NCBI RefSeq assembly: GCF_001676705.1
Contig: NZ_CP016170.1
Span: forward strand, 2,294,001-2,358,000
Origin: Bordetella bronchialis
GTDB taxonomy: Bacteria; Pseudomonadota; Gammaproteobacteria; Burkholderiales; Burkholderiaceae_B
DNA length: 64,000 bases
Direction: 5' to 3'
The notes beneath the pieces were generated by a model that was not told where the DNA came from, searched no databases, and saw only the letters and a program-made list of their open reading frames with translations. A program made the position numbers and the translations under genes. Of the stretch, positions 35,789 through 43,753 are shown piece after piece; the first letter of the stretch is position 1, and every line of letters starts with the position of its first letter.

Positions 35789-35917
35789 GCGGGCGGCCGG
35801 CATCCCGGGTCCCCGCGATGCCGTGAACAATCTGTTCACCGGTTCATGTTGAATCGGCCGGTCCCGGCGTTCACCATGCTTTCCTCTGTACCCCTTACGT
35901 CATCATAGGAAGACAGC

Positions 35918-36874
35918 ATGGCTCAAGCAGCACCCTCCCAGGATTCTTCCCTGGCCGGCACGGGCGCCGTCACCTGGCAAGGCGGCCAGGAACACTGGAC
36001 GCAGCGCGACGGCGACGTCCGGCTTTTCATGTGGCACAAGCCGGCCGCCGCCGGCGTGCCGCATGCCGGCACCGTCCTGTTCGTGCATGGCTCGTCCATG
36101 GCATCGCAGCCCACCTTCGACCTGAGCGTGCCGGGCCGTCCGGATTCGTCGGTCATGGATTGGTTCGCGGCCCGCGGCTTCGACACCTGGTGCATGGACA
36201 ACGAGGGCTATGGCCGCTCCAGCAAGCACCGGCCGATCAATTTCGACATCCCCAACGGCGCGCAGGACCTGGCCGCCGGCAGCGAGTACATCCTGCAGCG
36301 TGCCAAGGATGACAAGCTGATGGTCTACGGCATCTCGTCGGGCGCCTTGAAGGCCGCGCTGTTCGCCCAGCAGCATCCGGAGCGCGTGGCCCGCGTGGCG
36401 CTGGACGCCTTCGTGTGGACGGGCGAGGGCAGCCCGACGCTGGCGCAGCGCAAGCTGAAGCTGCCGGAGTTCCTGGCCAAGAACCGCCGGCCCATCGACC
36501 GCCCCTTCGTGGAAAGCATTTTCTCGCGCGACCATCCGGGCTGCGCCGACGAGCGTACCGTTGCGGCTTTCGCCGATGCCATTCTGTCGCTGGACAATTC
36601 CATGCCCACCGGCACCTACGTCGATATGTGCAGCAAGCTGCCGCTGATCGATCCGGAAAAGCTGCAGGTCCCGACCATCGTCATGCGCGGCGAATACGAC
36701 GGCATCGCGTCCTTCGACGACCTGGCGGAGTTCTTCAAGCGCCTGCCCAATACCTTCAAGCAGTTCACCGTGATGCAGGGCATCTCGCATGCGAGCTTCC
36801 AGCAGAAGAACTACAAGATGGTCTATCACATCCTGCATGCCTTCTTCACGCAGCCGGAGCCCGTGTATCGCTGA
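35918..36874 (+). CDS. Alpha/beta-hydrolase fold protein
   Basis: A 318-residue hydrolase. The oxyanion region is FVHGSSM, the nucleophile elbow is YGISSG, the acid is in RGEYDGIA and the histidine is in GISHASF, in family order. There is no signal peptide, so it is probably cytoplasmic. The nearest relatives are esterases or C-C bond hydrolases. It lies between the LysR gene and a Bug receptor gene on the same strand and could cleave an ester or amide of the receptor's ligand. Confidence 0.9.
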   Translation: MAQAAPSQDSSLAGTGAVTWQGGQEHWTQRDGDVRLFMWHKPAAAGVPHAGTVLFVHGSSMASQPTFDLSVPGRPDSSVMDWFAARGFDTWCMDNEGYGRSSKHRPINFDIPNGAQDLAAGSEYILQRAKDDKLMVYGISSGALKAALFAQQHPERVARVALDAFVWTGEGSPTLAQRKLKLPEFLAKNRRPIDRPFVESIFSRDHPGCADERTVAAFADAILSLDNSMPTGTYVDMCSKLPLIDPEKLQVPTIVMRGEYDGIASFDDLAEFFKRLPNTFKQFTVMQGISHASFQQKNYKMVYHILHAFFTQPEPVYR

Positions 36875-37038
36875 CGCCGCGGCGCCCCAGGGGCGCGACG
36901 CGCGGGTCCGGGCCGTCCGGTCCGCGCCTGGCGGGAAGGGCGGGCGCCGGCTGAACGGCTGCCGCCCCCGCCATCCATAAATGCCGAGCCCGGACCACCG
37001 GGCCGCAGCTTCCAGCAATGGAACAGGAGGAGACTACG

Positions 37039-38022
37039 ATGCGACATCGATTTGCAGGCATCACGGCGGCGTTCGCCTTTTGCATGGCCGGCATGGCAAC
37101 GGCCTGGGCCCAGGGAGACACCGCCAACTATCCCAGCGCGCCGATCAAGCTGGTCGTGCCCTTCGCGCCGGGCGGCTTCACCGACGTGGTGGCGCGCATG
37201 CTGGCCGAAAAGCTGACTCCGGAACTGGGCCAGCCCATCGTGGTGGAAAACCGCATGGGGGCGGGCTCGACCATAGGCACGGATTACGTCGCCAAGTCCG
37301 CGCCGGACGGCTACACACTGGTGCTGATTTCCACCACGCATGTGATCGGGCCCTGGCTGTACAAGAAGCTGCCCTACGACGCGGTCAAGAGCTTCGCGCC
37401 GATTACCAAGCTGGTGGATAGCCCCTATGTGCTGGTCGTCAATCCCAACGTGCCGGCCAAGAGCGTGGGCGAGCTGATCGCGCTGGCCAAGTCCAAGCCC
37501 GGGCGGCTGGATTACGCCTCGTCGGGCAACGGCAGCAGCCAGCACCTGGCCGCCGCGCTGTTCGCCACCATGGCCGATATCAAGATCAACCACGTGCCGT
37601 ATCGCGGCAGCGGGCAGGCGCTGAACGACATCATCGGCGGGCAGGTGTCCATGGGATTCCTGGGCGTGACGGCGGCCCTGCCGCAGATCGCCGCCGGCCG
37701 GCTCCGTCCGCTGGCCGTGACGACGCGCCAGCGCTCCGCCGACCTGCCGGACGTACCCACGCTGGACGAAGCGGGGCTGAAGGGCTACGAGGCAAATATC
37801 TGGCTGGGCCTGCTGGCGCCGGCGGGGACTCCCAAGCCCGTGCTGGACAAGCTGCACGATGCCACCGCCAAGGTGATGCAAGGCCCGGAAGCGGCCAAGG
37901 CCCTGGCCACGGCGGGACTGACGCTGAGCCTGAGCAGCGAAAGCGAGTTCGAGTCGCTGCTGAAGTCGGAATCGGCCAAGTGGGGCAAGGTGGTGCGGGA
38001 CACCGGCGCCAGCGTCAATTGA
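37039..38022 (+). CDS. TctC/Bug-family periplasmic solute receptor
   Basis: A 327-residue Bug receptor, the third in this window. The GGAGGAG site places the start at ATG 37039 rather than the earlier ATG 37018. A signal peptide (FAGITAAFAFCMAGMATAWA) precedes NYPSAPIKLVVPFAPGGFTD, and the VENRMGAGSTIG, NHVPYRGSGQALND and VPTLDEAGLKGYEA motifs follow. It lies 164 bp after the alpha/beta hydrolase gene on the same strand. The pair may form a unit controlled by the LysR at 34874. No TctAB genes are seen. Confidence 0.93.
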   Translation: MRHRFAGITAAFAFCMAGMATAWAQGDTANYPSAPIKLVVPFAPGGFTDVVARMLAEKLTPELGQPIVVENRMGAGSTIGTDYVAKSAPDGYTLVLISTTHVIGPWLYKKLPYDAVKSFAPITKLVDSPYVLVVNPNVPAKSVGELIALAKSKPGRLDYASSGNGSSQHLAAALFATMADIKINHVPYRGSGQALNDIIGGQVSMGFLGVTAALPQIAAGRLRPLAVTTRQRSADLPDVPTLDEAGLKGYEANIWLGLLAPAGTPKPVLDKLHDATAKVMQGPEAAKALATAGLTLSLSSESEFESLLKSESAKWGKVVRDTGASVN

Positions 38023-38045
38023 CGGCAGGCCTGCCTGGGCGCGCT

Positions 38046-38381
38046 TCAGGGCAGCATGCCGGGGTAGCCGTCCAGCGCCAGGCTGATTTGCTGGCGGATA
38101 TCCCATTCCTGCAGGCTGGCCTGGACGGGACCATGGAAGGCGCCATCGCGTATGACGAACATGGCCGGCAGGTGGAAGACCTCGTAGCGTTCCACCAGCC
38201 CGCCGTTATCGCCGGCATCGACCCAGCATAGCCGTTCCACGGGCAAATCCATGTCCGGCAGGCGCTCTCGCGCCAGGCGGCAATTGCCGCAGGTACGGCT
38301 ATGGAATACCACCAGCGACAAGCCGGCCGCATCCAGCAGGAAGCGGTCGGCCGTGCCGTCGTTCAAATCGATTTGTTCCAT
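38046..38381 (-). CDS. Thioredoxin-like protein
   Basis: A 111-residue protein starting at ATG 38381. The active site is CGNC (TCGNCRLARERL), in place of the CGPC of thioredoxin, and the cis-proline region is FHLPAMFVIRDG. Its short length and weak N-terminal strand fit the thioredoxin fold family rather than a classical TrxA. It probably reduces disulphides in a specific partner. It is convergent with the Bug receptor gene and divergent from a small membrane protein gene. Confidence 0.85.
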   Translation of the reverse strand: MEQIDLNDGTADRFLLDAAGLSLVVFHSRTCGNCRLARERLPDMDLPVERLCWVDAGDNGGLVERYEVFHLPAMFVIRDGAFHGPVQASLQEWDIRQQISLALDGYPGMLP

Positions 38382-38513
38382 TCGGGATCGCACATGGGGA
38401 AGGCGGACGAGGGGACATCTTAGCGCGCGCACCCGACCGGCCGGCGCCGGGGCGGGATGTCCGCGCCGCGGTCTCTGGTTAAGATAGGCCAACCGGCATC
38501 TTCTAGAGACGAC

Positions 38514-38807
38514 ATGCAATCGAACAGCTTTTTCGAGTCCATGGGCAATGTCCTGGGCGAAATTATCCGTTCCATCGTCAGCGTGCTGCGTTACCTGCTG
38601 GGCGGCATCGGACGGGCGATCAGCCAGTTTTCGGAAGGCGTGGCCCATGCCATGGGCATGAGCCCGAACCTATTCAATTTCGCCGTGCTTATCCTGGGCG
38701 TATTGCTGCTGGTGGCGGCCATACGCGCCTTGCTGCGGCGATCCATACTGGGATTCCTGTTCTGGGCCGTCCTGGCCGTGCTGGTGCTGGGGGCGCTGAT
38801 CGGATAA
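38514..38807 (+). CDS. Small membrane protein of unknown function
   Basis: A 97-residue protein with an amphipathic N-terminal half (MGNVLGEIIRSIVSVLRY) and two hydrophobic segments near the C-terminus (FAVLILGVLLLVAAI and FLFWAVLAVLVLGALI) separated by ALLRRS. I do not recognise a family. ATG 38514 is preceded only by a weak purine run. It is followed by a GC-rich hairpin and then the DUF72 gene. A membrane anchoring or accessory role is the most that can be said. Confidence 0.7.
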   Translation: MQSNSFFESMGNVLGEIIRSIVSVLRYLLGGIGRAISQFSEGVAHAMGMSPNLFNFAVLILGVLLLVAAIRALLRRSILGFLFWAVLAVLVLGALIG

Positions 38808-38815
38808 TCGTTCAA

Positions 38816-38839
38816 GCGCCGACCGTGACGGGTCGGCGC
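38816..38839 (+). terminator. GC-rich hairpin between the small membrane protein and DUF72 genes
   Basis: Perfect 9-bp arms (38816-38824 and 38831-38839) with a 6-base loop, 8 bp after the stop. No T-run follows, so it is at best a weak or factor-assisted terminator, or an mRNA processing or stability element. Confidence 0.4.
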
Positions 38840-38893
38840 GAACCCGCGGGACGCGGCCGCATGCAGCGGCCGGTCCGGCCATCGGAGGACAAC

Positions 38894-39700
38894 ATGGCGC
38901 AAGGCCGCATACGCACGGGCATCGGCGGATGGACGTTCGAACCCTGGCGCAAGAGCTTTTATCCCGAGGACCTGCCGCATAGCCGCGAGCTGGAATACGC
39001 CAGCCGGCAGGTGACCGCCATCGAAATCAACGGTACCTACTACAGCACGCAGAAGCCGGCGTCCTTCGCCCGCTGGCGCGACGAGACGCCCGACGATTTC
39101 GTGTTCTCCCTGAAGGCGTCGCGCTACGCGACCAATCGCCGCGTGCTGGCCGAGGCCGGCGACTCGGTGCAGCGCTTCATCGGCAGCGGCATCGGCGAAC
39201 TGGGCGCCAAGCTGGGGCCCATCGTCTGGCAGTTCGCGCCCACCAAGGCCTTCGACCCGGAGGACTTCGAAGCCTTCCTGGCGCTGCTGCCCGACCGCGT
39301 GGACGGCCGCAAGCTGCGCCACGTGATGGACGTGCGCCACGATAGCTTCATGGATGCCGCCTACGTGAAGCTGGCGCGCAAATACAAGGTGGCCACCGTC
39401 TACACCGACTCGGACAAGTTTCCTTCCTTCGCCGACCTGACCGCCGATTTCGCCTACGCGCGCCTGATGCGGTCCAGCCCGGACAATCGCGCCGGCTATC
39501 CGCCCAAGGAATTGCAGGCCTGGGCCGACCGTGCCCATGCCTGGGCCGCCGGCGGGCAGCCCGAGGACCTGCCGCGGGTCGACGGCGCCAAGGCCAAGGC
39601 AGCGGCCAAGGGACGGGACGTTTTCATCTTCTTCATCAACGGCCACAAGGAGAAAGCGCCCTTCGCGGCGCAGGCGCTGCTGAAAAAGCTGGAGACGTAG
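38894..39700 (+). CDS. DUF72 family protein (YecE-like)
   Basis: A 268-residue protein starting at ATG 38894 after GGAGGAC. It has the DUF72 opening RTGIGGWTFEPWRKSFYP, the EINGTYYSTQKPASFARW motif, the FSLKASRYATN strand and the conserved MDVRHDSFMD. The fold is a TIM barrel like that of xylose isomerases. Members are widespread, conserved and of unknown function; some cluster with iron-sulfur or DNA-repair genes. The final 40 residues are Lys/Ala-rich. It is transcribed alone; a GNAT gene follows 82 bp later. Confidence 0.92.
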   Translation: MAQGRIRTGIGGWTFEPWRKSFYPEDLPHSRELEYASRQVTAIEINGTYYSTQKPASFARWRDETPDDFVFSLKASRYATNRRVLAEAGDSVQRFIGSGIGELGAKLGPIVWQFAPTKAFDPEDFEAFLALLPDRVDGRKLRHVMDVRHDSFMDAAYVKLARKYKVATVYTDSDKFPSFADLTADFAYARLMRSSPDNRAGYPPKELQAWADRAHAWAAGGQPEDLPRVDGAKAKAAAKGRDVFIFFINGHKEKAPFAAQALLKKLET

Positions 39701-39782
39701 GCGCGCCAGCACGCGTTCCGCTTTGCCGGTATGCTGATGGCCGCGGCGGGCTTTTCCGCTCGCGCTTCCATGACCCATCATC

Positions 39783-40493
39783 ATGACGCGTACCAACGAA
39801 TACGGACAACCCATCGGCGATGCGGTGCCAGGCTGGACGCCGCGCCAGCGCCCTCCCGCCACGCCCATGCAGGGGCGCTACTGCCGCATCGAACCCCTGG
39901 ATCCGGCCCGTCATGCGGCCGACCTGTACCAGGCCTACGGCCAGGCGCCGGACGGCCGGTTGTGGACCTATCTTTCCAACGAGCCTTTCCCGGACCGCGC
40001 CGCCTTCGATGCGCATATGGAAAAGGCCGCCGCCAGCGCCGATCCCATGCATCACGCCATCGTCGACCTGGCGTCCGGCAAGGCCATCGGCACGGCGGCG
40101 CTGATGCGCATCGATCCCGTCAACGGCGTCATCGAAGTGGGCCATGTGGCCTATTCGCCGCTGCTGCAGCGCACGCCGCACGCCACCGAGACGCAGTATC
40201 TGTTCATGAAGCGCGTGTTCGAGGAACTGGGCTATCGCCGTTTCGAGTGGAAGTGCGACAGCCTGAACGAACCGTCGCGCAAGGCGGCGATCCGCTATGG
40301 CTTTACCTTCGAAGGCATCTTCCGGCAAGCCATCGTGTACAAGGGCCGCACGCGCGATACCGCGTGGTTCTCCATCATCGACAGCGAGTGGCCGGCGCTG
40401 CGCGCCGGCTACCAGGCCTGGCTGGCGCCGGATAATTTCGATGCCCAGGGCCGGCAACGGCGCACGCTGGCGGCGTGCATGGGGCGGGAGTAG
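39783..40493 (+). CDS. GNAT-family N-acetyltransferase (RimJ/RimL-like)
   Basis: A 236-residue acetyltransferase with an N-terminal extension and the GNAT core. The acceptor-side strand is AIGTAALMRIDPVNGVIEVGHVAYSP (residues ~100-125), followed by QYLFMKRVFEELGYRRFEWKCDSLN and the acetyl-CoA region EPSRKAAIRYGFTFEGIFR. This order is typical of ribosomal-protein acetyltransferase-type GNATs and of antibiotic/toxin modifying relatives. The substrate is unknown. The DUF985 gene starts 4 bp after its stop. Confidence 0.92.
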   Translation: MTRTNEYGQPIGDAVPGWTPRQRPPATPMQGRYCRIEPLDPARHAADLYQAYGQAPDGRLWTYLSNEPFPDRAAFDAHMEKAAASADPMHHAIVDLASGKAIGTAALMRIDPVNGVIEVGHVAYSPLLQRTPHATETQYLFMKRVFEELGYRRFEWKCDSLNEPSRKAAIRYGFTFEGIFRQAIVYKGRTRDTAWFSIIDSEWPALRAGYQAWLAPDNFDAQGRQRRTLAACMGRE

Positions 40494-40497
40494 CAAC

Positions 40498-41010
40498 ATG
40501 GACGCCGATCGTTCCGAAGCGGACGGCCTGGTCCGCCGCCTGGGTTTGCAGCCCCATCCGGAGGGCGGCTACTACCGCGAAACCTATCGCGCCGCGGAAA
40601 CCGTGCGGCGTCCCGCGCTGGAAATCCAGCGCGCTGCGAGCACCGCGATCTATTACCTTTTGAGCGGCGATGCCTGGTCGGCATGGCATCGCATCCGCTC
40701 CGATGAAGTCTGGCATTTCTATGCCGGCGGTCCGTTGCTCGTGCACGTGCTGGACGGGCAGGGCGGCTTGATGACCCACCGCCTGGGCAATGCGATCCAG
40801 GACCCGGATTGCGTGTTCCAGGCCGTGGTGCCGGCCGGCTGCTGGTTCGCCGCGGAACGCGTCCATGCCGATCGCTACACCCTGGCCGGCTGCACGGTCG
40901 CGCCAGGATTCGACTTCGCGGATTTCGAACTGGCCGACGCGGACCGCCTGGCCGCCGACTATCCGGCCCATCGCGCCCTGGTCGCCAGGCTGGCGCCGCG
41001 CCCACGCTGA
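40498..41010 (+). CDS. DUF985 cupin-fold protein
   Basis: A 170-residue single-domain cupin of the DUF985 family: LGLQPHPEGGYYRETYR, then TAIYYLLSGDAWSAWHRIRSDEVWHFYAG with the metal-type His positions, and a second half VFQAVVPAGCWFAAERV. The ATG at 40498 lies 4 bp after the GNAT stop, so the two are probably one transcript. Members are sugar epimerase-like proteins of undefined role. The gene's end overlaps a short tandem duplication (41001-41041). Confidence 0.9.
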   Translation: MDADRSEADGLVRRLGLQPHPEGGYYRETYRAAETVRRPALEIQRAASTAIYYLLSGDAWSAWHRIRSDEVWHFYAGGPLLVHVLDGQGGLMTHRLGNAIQDPDCVFQAVVPAGCWFAAERVHADRYTLAGCTVAPGFDFADFELADADRLAADYPAHRALVARLAPRPR

Positions 41011-41041
41011 AACCGTTTTGAACCCACGCTGAAACCGCTTT
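41001..41041 (+). repeat. Short direct repeat spanning the DUF985 stop codon
   Basis: CCCACGCTGAAACCG followed by TTTT at 41001 is repeated almost exactly at 41023 (period 22 bp). The first copy contains the TGA stop of the DUF985 gene, so the second copy is a duplicated 3' end. Probably a recent local duplication. Confidence 0.75.
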
Positions 41042-41064
41042 TCCTGCTTTATCCCGATATCGAT

Positions 41065-42399
41065 ATGCCCATGCCACGTTTCCTCCGCTCGTCCTTGCTT
41101 CCCCGCCGCGCCGGTCCCTTCACGCGCTGGCTGCCCCTGGCCGCGCTGGTCGCGGCGGGCATCGTGGGATGCGTACAGCCGGCGGGCAAGGCGTCGGCCC
41201 AGGGCGCGGCCGCGGCCGAACAGGACGGCGATCCGGCGCAGTGCCTGGCCGCGCTGCGGCCGGGCGCGCCGGCCAACGGCGTCAGCGTGGCCGACTTCGA
41301 CCGCTACACCCAGGACACGCGCCTGCTGGCGGTGACGGTGGCGGCCGCCAAGGCGCAGCCCGAGGGCAAGGAAACCTGGTGGGACTACATCGCCAAGACC
41401 GTGGACGACCAGCGCGTGGCGGAAGGCCAGGCGGTCCTGGACAAGTCCCGCGATGCGCTGGCGGCCATCGACGACCGCTACCAGATCGACAGCGAGCCCT
41501 TGGTGGCGATCTTCGGCATCGAAACGAACTACGGGTCCCAGCTGGGCAAGGTGGACGTGCTCAACGCCTGGCTGACGCGGGCGTGCACCGAGCAGAAGCC
41601 CTTGTGGACCAAGAATGTGTACGCGTCCGTCCGGCTGCTGCGCGATGGCACCGTCACGCGCGACCGTTTCATCGGATCCTGGAGCGGGGCCTTCGGCATG
41701 ACGCAGTTCATCCCGACCTCTTTCTACGAGCTGGCCGCCGATGGCGATGGCGACGGCCGCATCGACCTGTATGGATCCCTGCCCGACGCGCTGGCCTCCA
41801 CCGCCAATCATTTGCTCAAGCGCAAGGCCACCTGGACGCGCGGCATGCCGGCGGTGATCGAGGTGCGCCTGCCGCCGGCCATGGCCGCGTCACTGCCGCC
41901 ATCGCCCGACAACGAGATCATGAACCGCGACGACCGCCGCACGCTATCGCAATGGAGCGAGGCGGGCGTCACGCGGGCGGACGGTACGCCGCTGTCCACG
42001 GTGGCGATGTCGCAACCGTGGCAAACCGTGCAGGCCTATGTCTTCGCGCCCACGGGGGCGCAAGGGCCCGCCTTCCTGGCCACGCGCAATTTCGATGCGA
42101 TCCTGCACTACAACCAGTCGCACAAATACGCCCTGGCCGTCAGCCTGTTGACCAACCGGCTGAAGGGCTGGCCCGGGCTGGCCGCCGCCTGGCCGACGGA
42201 CGACCCCGGCCTGTCGCGCGTGCAGATCAAGGAATTGCAGGCCATGCTGGCGGCGCGCGGCCATGACATCGGCACGCCGGACGGCATCCCCGGCAGCAAG
42301 ACGCGCCAGGCCGTGGCGGCGGAGCAGCAGCGCCTGGGCCTGCCGCAGGACGGCCGCGTGGGCTACAAGATCTACAGCGCGCTGCGCGACAACCGGTAA
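41065..42399 (+). CDS. mltB: Lytic murein transglycosylase B family lipoprotein with peptidoglycan-binding domain
   Basis: A 444-residue exported enzyme. The N-terminus ends in a lipobox (AAGIVGC near residue 37), so it is probably outer-membrane anchored. The catalytic domain keeps FGIETNYG with the active-site Glu, GAFGMTQFIPTSFYELAAD and DPGDGR-type spacing in DGDGDGRIDLYGS. A C-terminal PG_binding_1 domain (VQIKELQAMLAARGHDI) follows. It cleaves the glycan strand of peptidoglycan to give 1,6-anhydromuramyl ends. ATG 41065 and 41071 are both possible. It is convergent with the Tgl-like gene, 12 bp apart. Confidence 0.92.
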   Translation: MPMPRFLRSSLLPRRAGPFTRWLPLAALVAAGIVGCVQPAGKASAQGAAAAEQDGDPAQCLAALRPGAPANGVSVADFDRYTQDTRLLAVTVAAAKAQPEGKETWWDYIAKTVDDQRVAEGQAVLDKSRDALAAIDDRYQIDSEPLVAIFGIETNYGSQLGKVDVLNAWLTRACTEQKPLWTKNVYASVRLLRDGTVTRDRFIGSWSGAFGMTQFIPTSFYELAADGDGDGRIDLYGSLPDALASTANHLLKRKATWTRGMPAVIEVRLPPAMAASLPPSPDNEIMNRDDRRTLSQWSEAGVTRADGTPLSTVAMSQPWQTVQAYVFAPTGAQGPAFLATRNFDAILHYNQSHKYALAVSLLTNRLKGWPGLAAAWPTDDPGLSRVQIKELQAMLAARGHDIGTPDGIPGSKTRQAVAAEQQRLGLPQDGRVGYKIYSALRDNR

Positions 42400-42411
42400 G
42401 CCCGGCCCGGG

Positions 42412-43560
42412 CTAGGGCGTCGGCAGCACCAGGTCCGATGTGCCCGGCCGCACCCATCGCACGCATTCGCGCGTGGTGTCGATGCAGCCGCCGTCCACAT
42501 ACACGCCGCGCGGCTCGCGCAGCCGCACCATCTGCTTCAGGATACGGTCGACCTCCGCCGGATCGGCCATGGACGCGCGCACACGCGCTTCCACCCGCGT
42601 CTCGTCCAGCCGCAGGATGCCCTGGTCGTCGGTGTGGACGCCGTGGCGCCAGTGGTAGATCTCCACGCATTTGGCGGTCAGGCTGAAGGGCTGCCGGTGC
42701 TTCCAGAAGTTGTTGAACATGCCGCCGCCCAGGTAGAACACCCAGGAGCCTTCGAAGCCTTCGACATTAGAGGAATGTTCGTCCGGATTGCGAAACCACA
42801 GCCGGTCCCCCGGCACGTAGTACTTCGGCGGCAGCGGGTCCTCCATCGAGCCGTATTCGCGCAGGAACACGTCATGGAACAGGCCCGACATGATGGCGCG
42901 CTGTTCCCAATGATGCTGCAGGCGCGCCAGCAGTTCCGGATTGCAGACGGCCAGCTCCTGCGCGATGCCCAGCAGGGTGACATATTCGGTGGCCCGGTAG
43001 CAGGAAAACGAATACAGCTTGCCCGAGGCTTCCGGCTGCGTGGCCTTGGTCAGGCCCTCGATCAGCGATTTGCCCGGCAGCAGCGTGAAGCCGCGCGCTT
43101 CGTCATAGGTCCAGTAGTCCTCCGGCCGTTCGGCGTGCTCGGTGTCGAAGGCCAGCTCGGTCAGGCTGGCGGCATGCACGATGTTCAGTTTGATGCGCAC
43201 GGCGGAGATGAATTCGTCGTGGCTGGGATAGCGGAAGGCGACCGGCGCGGCCAGCATGGCCATGACGATCTCGCGTTCCAGGTTGCGTTCGCTGCCGGGG
43301 AAGCGTGCCGCCAGGGATTCGGCCAGGCCTGTCGTGTCATGGCCCGGCGTCCACCGGGCCGCCGCGTCATCGGTCAGGCGGAACGCCGCGACCGGCCCGT
43401 CGCCGTCGCGCCAGGCGTCCGTGCCGACCAGCTCCTCCAGCCCGAGCTCCCGCAGATAGGCCGCCATGTGGCGGGCCGCCTCGCCATGGTCCGCGGCGGG
43501 ACCGAATACCTGTACGCCTGCCGTGCGCGCGTGCGCGGAAATCGGGGTAATTCCATTCAC
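42412..43560 (-). CDS. Protein resembling Bacillus-type (Tgl/GerQ) transglutaminase
   Basis: A 382-residue protein. Residues ~95-300 follow the order of the small Bacillus Tgl transglutaminase: PVAFRYPSHDEFISAVRIKLNIV, EDYWTYDEARGFTLLPGKS, KLYSFSCYRATEY, then KYYVPGDRLWFRNPD and FEGSWVFYLGGG. Cys187 in SFSCY lines up with the catalytic cysteine (Cys116) of B. subtilis Tgl as I recall it. The Glu and His partners of that enzyme align with Ser272 and Phe285, so they are replaced. About 90 N-terminal and 80 C-terminal residues have no counterpart. It may be an active cysteine enzyme with other partner residues, or a non-catalytic relative. No signal peptide is seen. Confidence 0.6.
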   Translation of the reverse strand: MNGITPISAHARTAGVQVFGPAADHGEAARHMAAYLRELGLEELVGTDAWRDGDGPVAAFRLTDDAAARWTPGHDTTGLAESLAARFPGSERNLEREIVMAMLAAPVAFRYPSHDEFISAVRIKLNIVHAASLTELAFDTEHAERPEDYWTYDEARGFTLLPGKSLIEGLTKATQPEASGKLYSFSCYRATEYVTLLGIAQELAVCNPELLARLQHHWEQRAIMSGLFHDVFLREYGSMEDPLPPKYYVPGDRLWFRNPDEHSSNVEGFEGSWVFYLGGGMFNNFWKHRQPFSLTAKCVEIYHWRHGVHTDDQGILRLDETRVEARVRASMADPAEVDRILKQMVRLREPRGVYVDGGCIDTTRECVRWVRPGTSDLVLPTP

Positions 43561-43753
43561 GAGGGACGCTCCCTGGCCGTCGCGACAGCGCCTGTCGCTG
43601 ACGGATAGCTGAATAAAAATGCCGTAGAAAAAGCGGTTTCGCGGGCCTGGCTCCAGCGAACTTCGCGATCATAGGCGATCGGCCTATGATTGCGGCATCC
43701 GGGCGCACGAGGCGCCGCGCACGACGCGGCCGCCCCGCCCATAGAGAGGGGAA

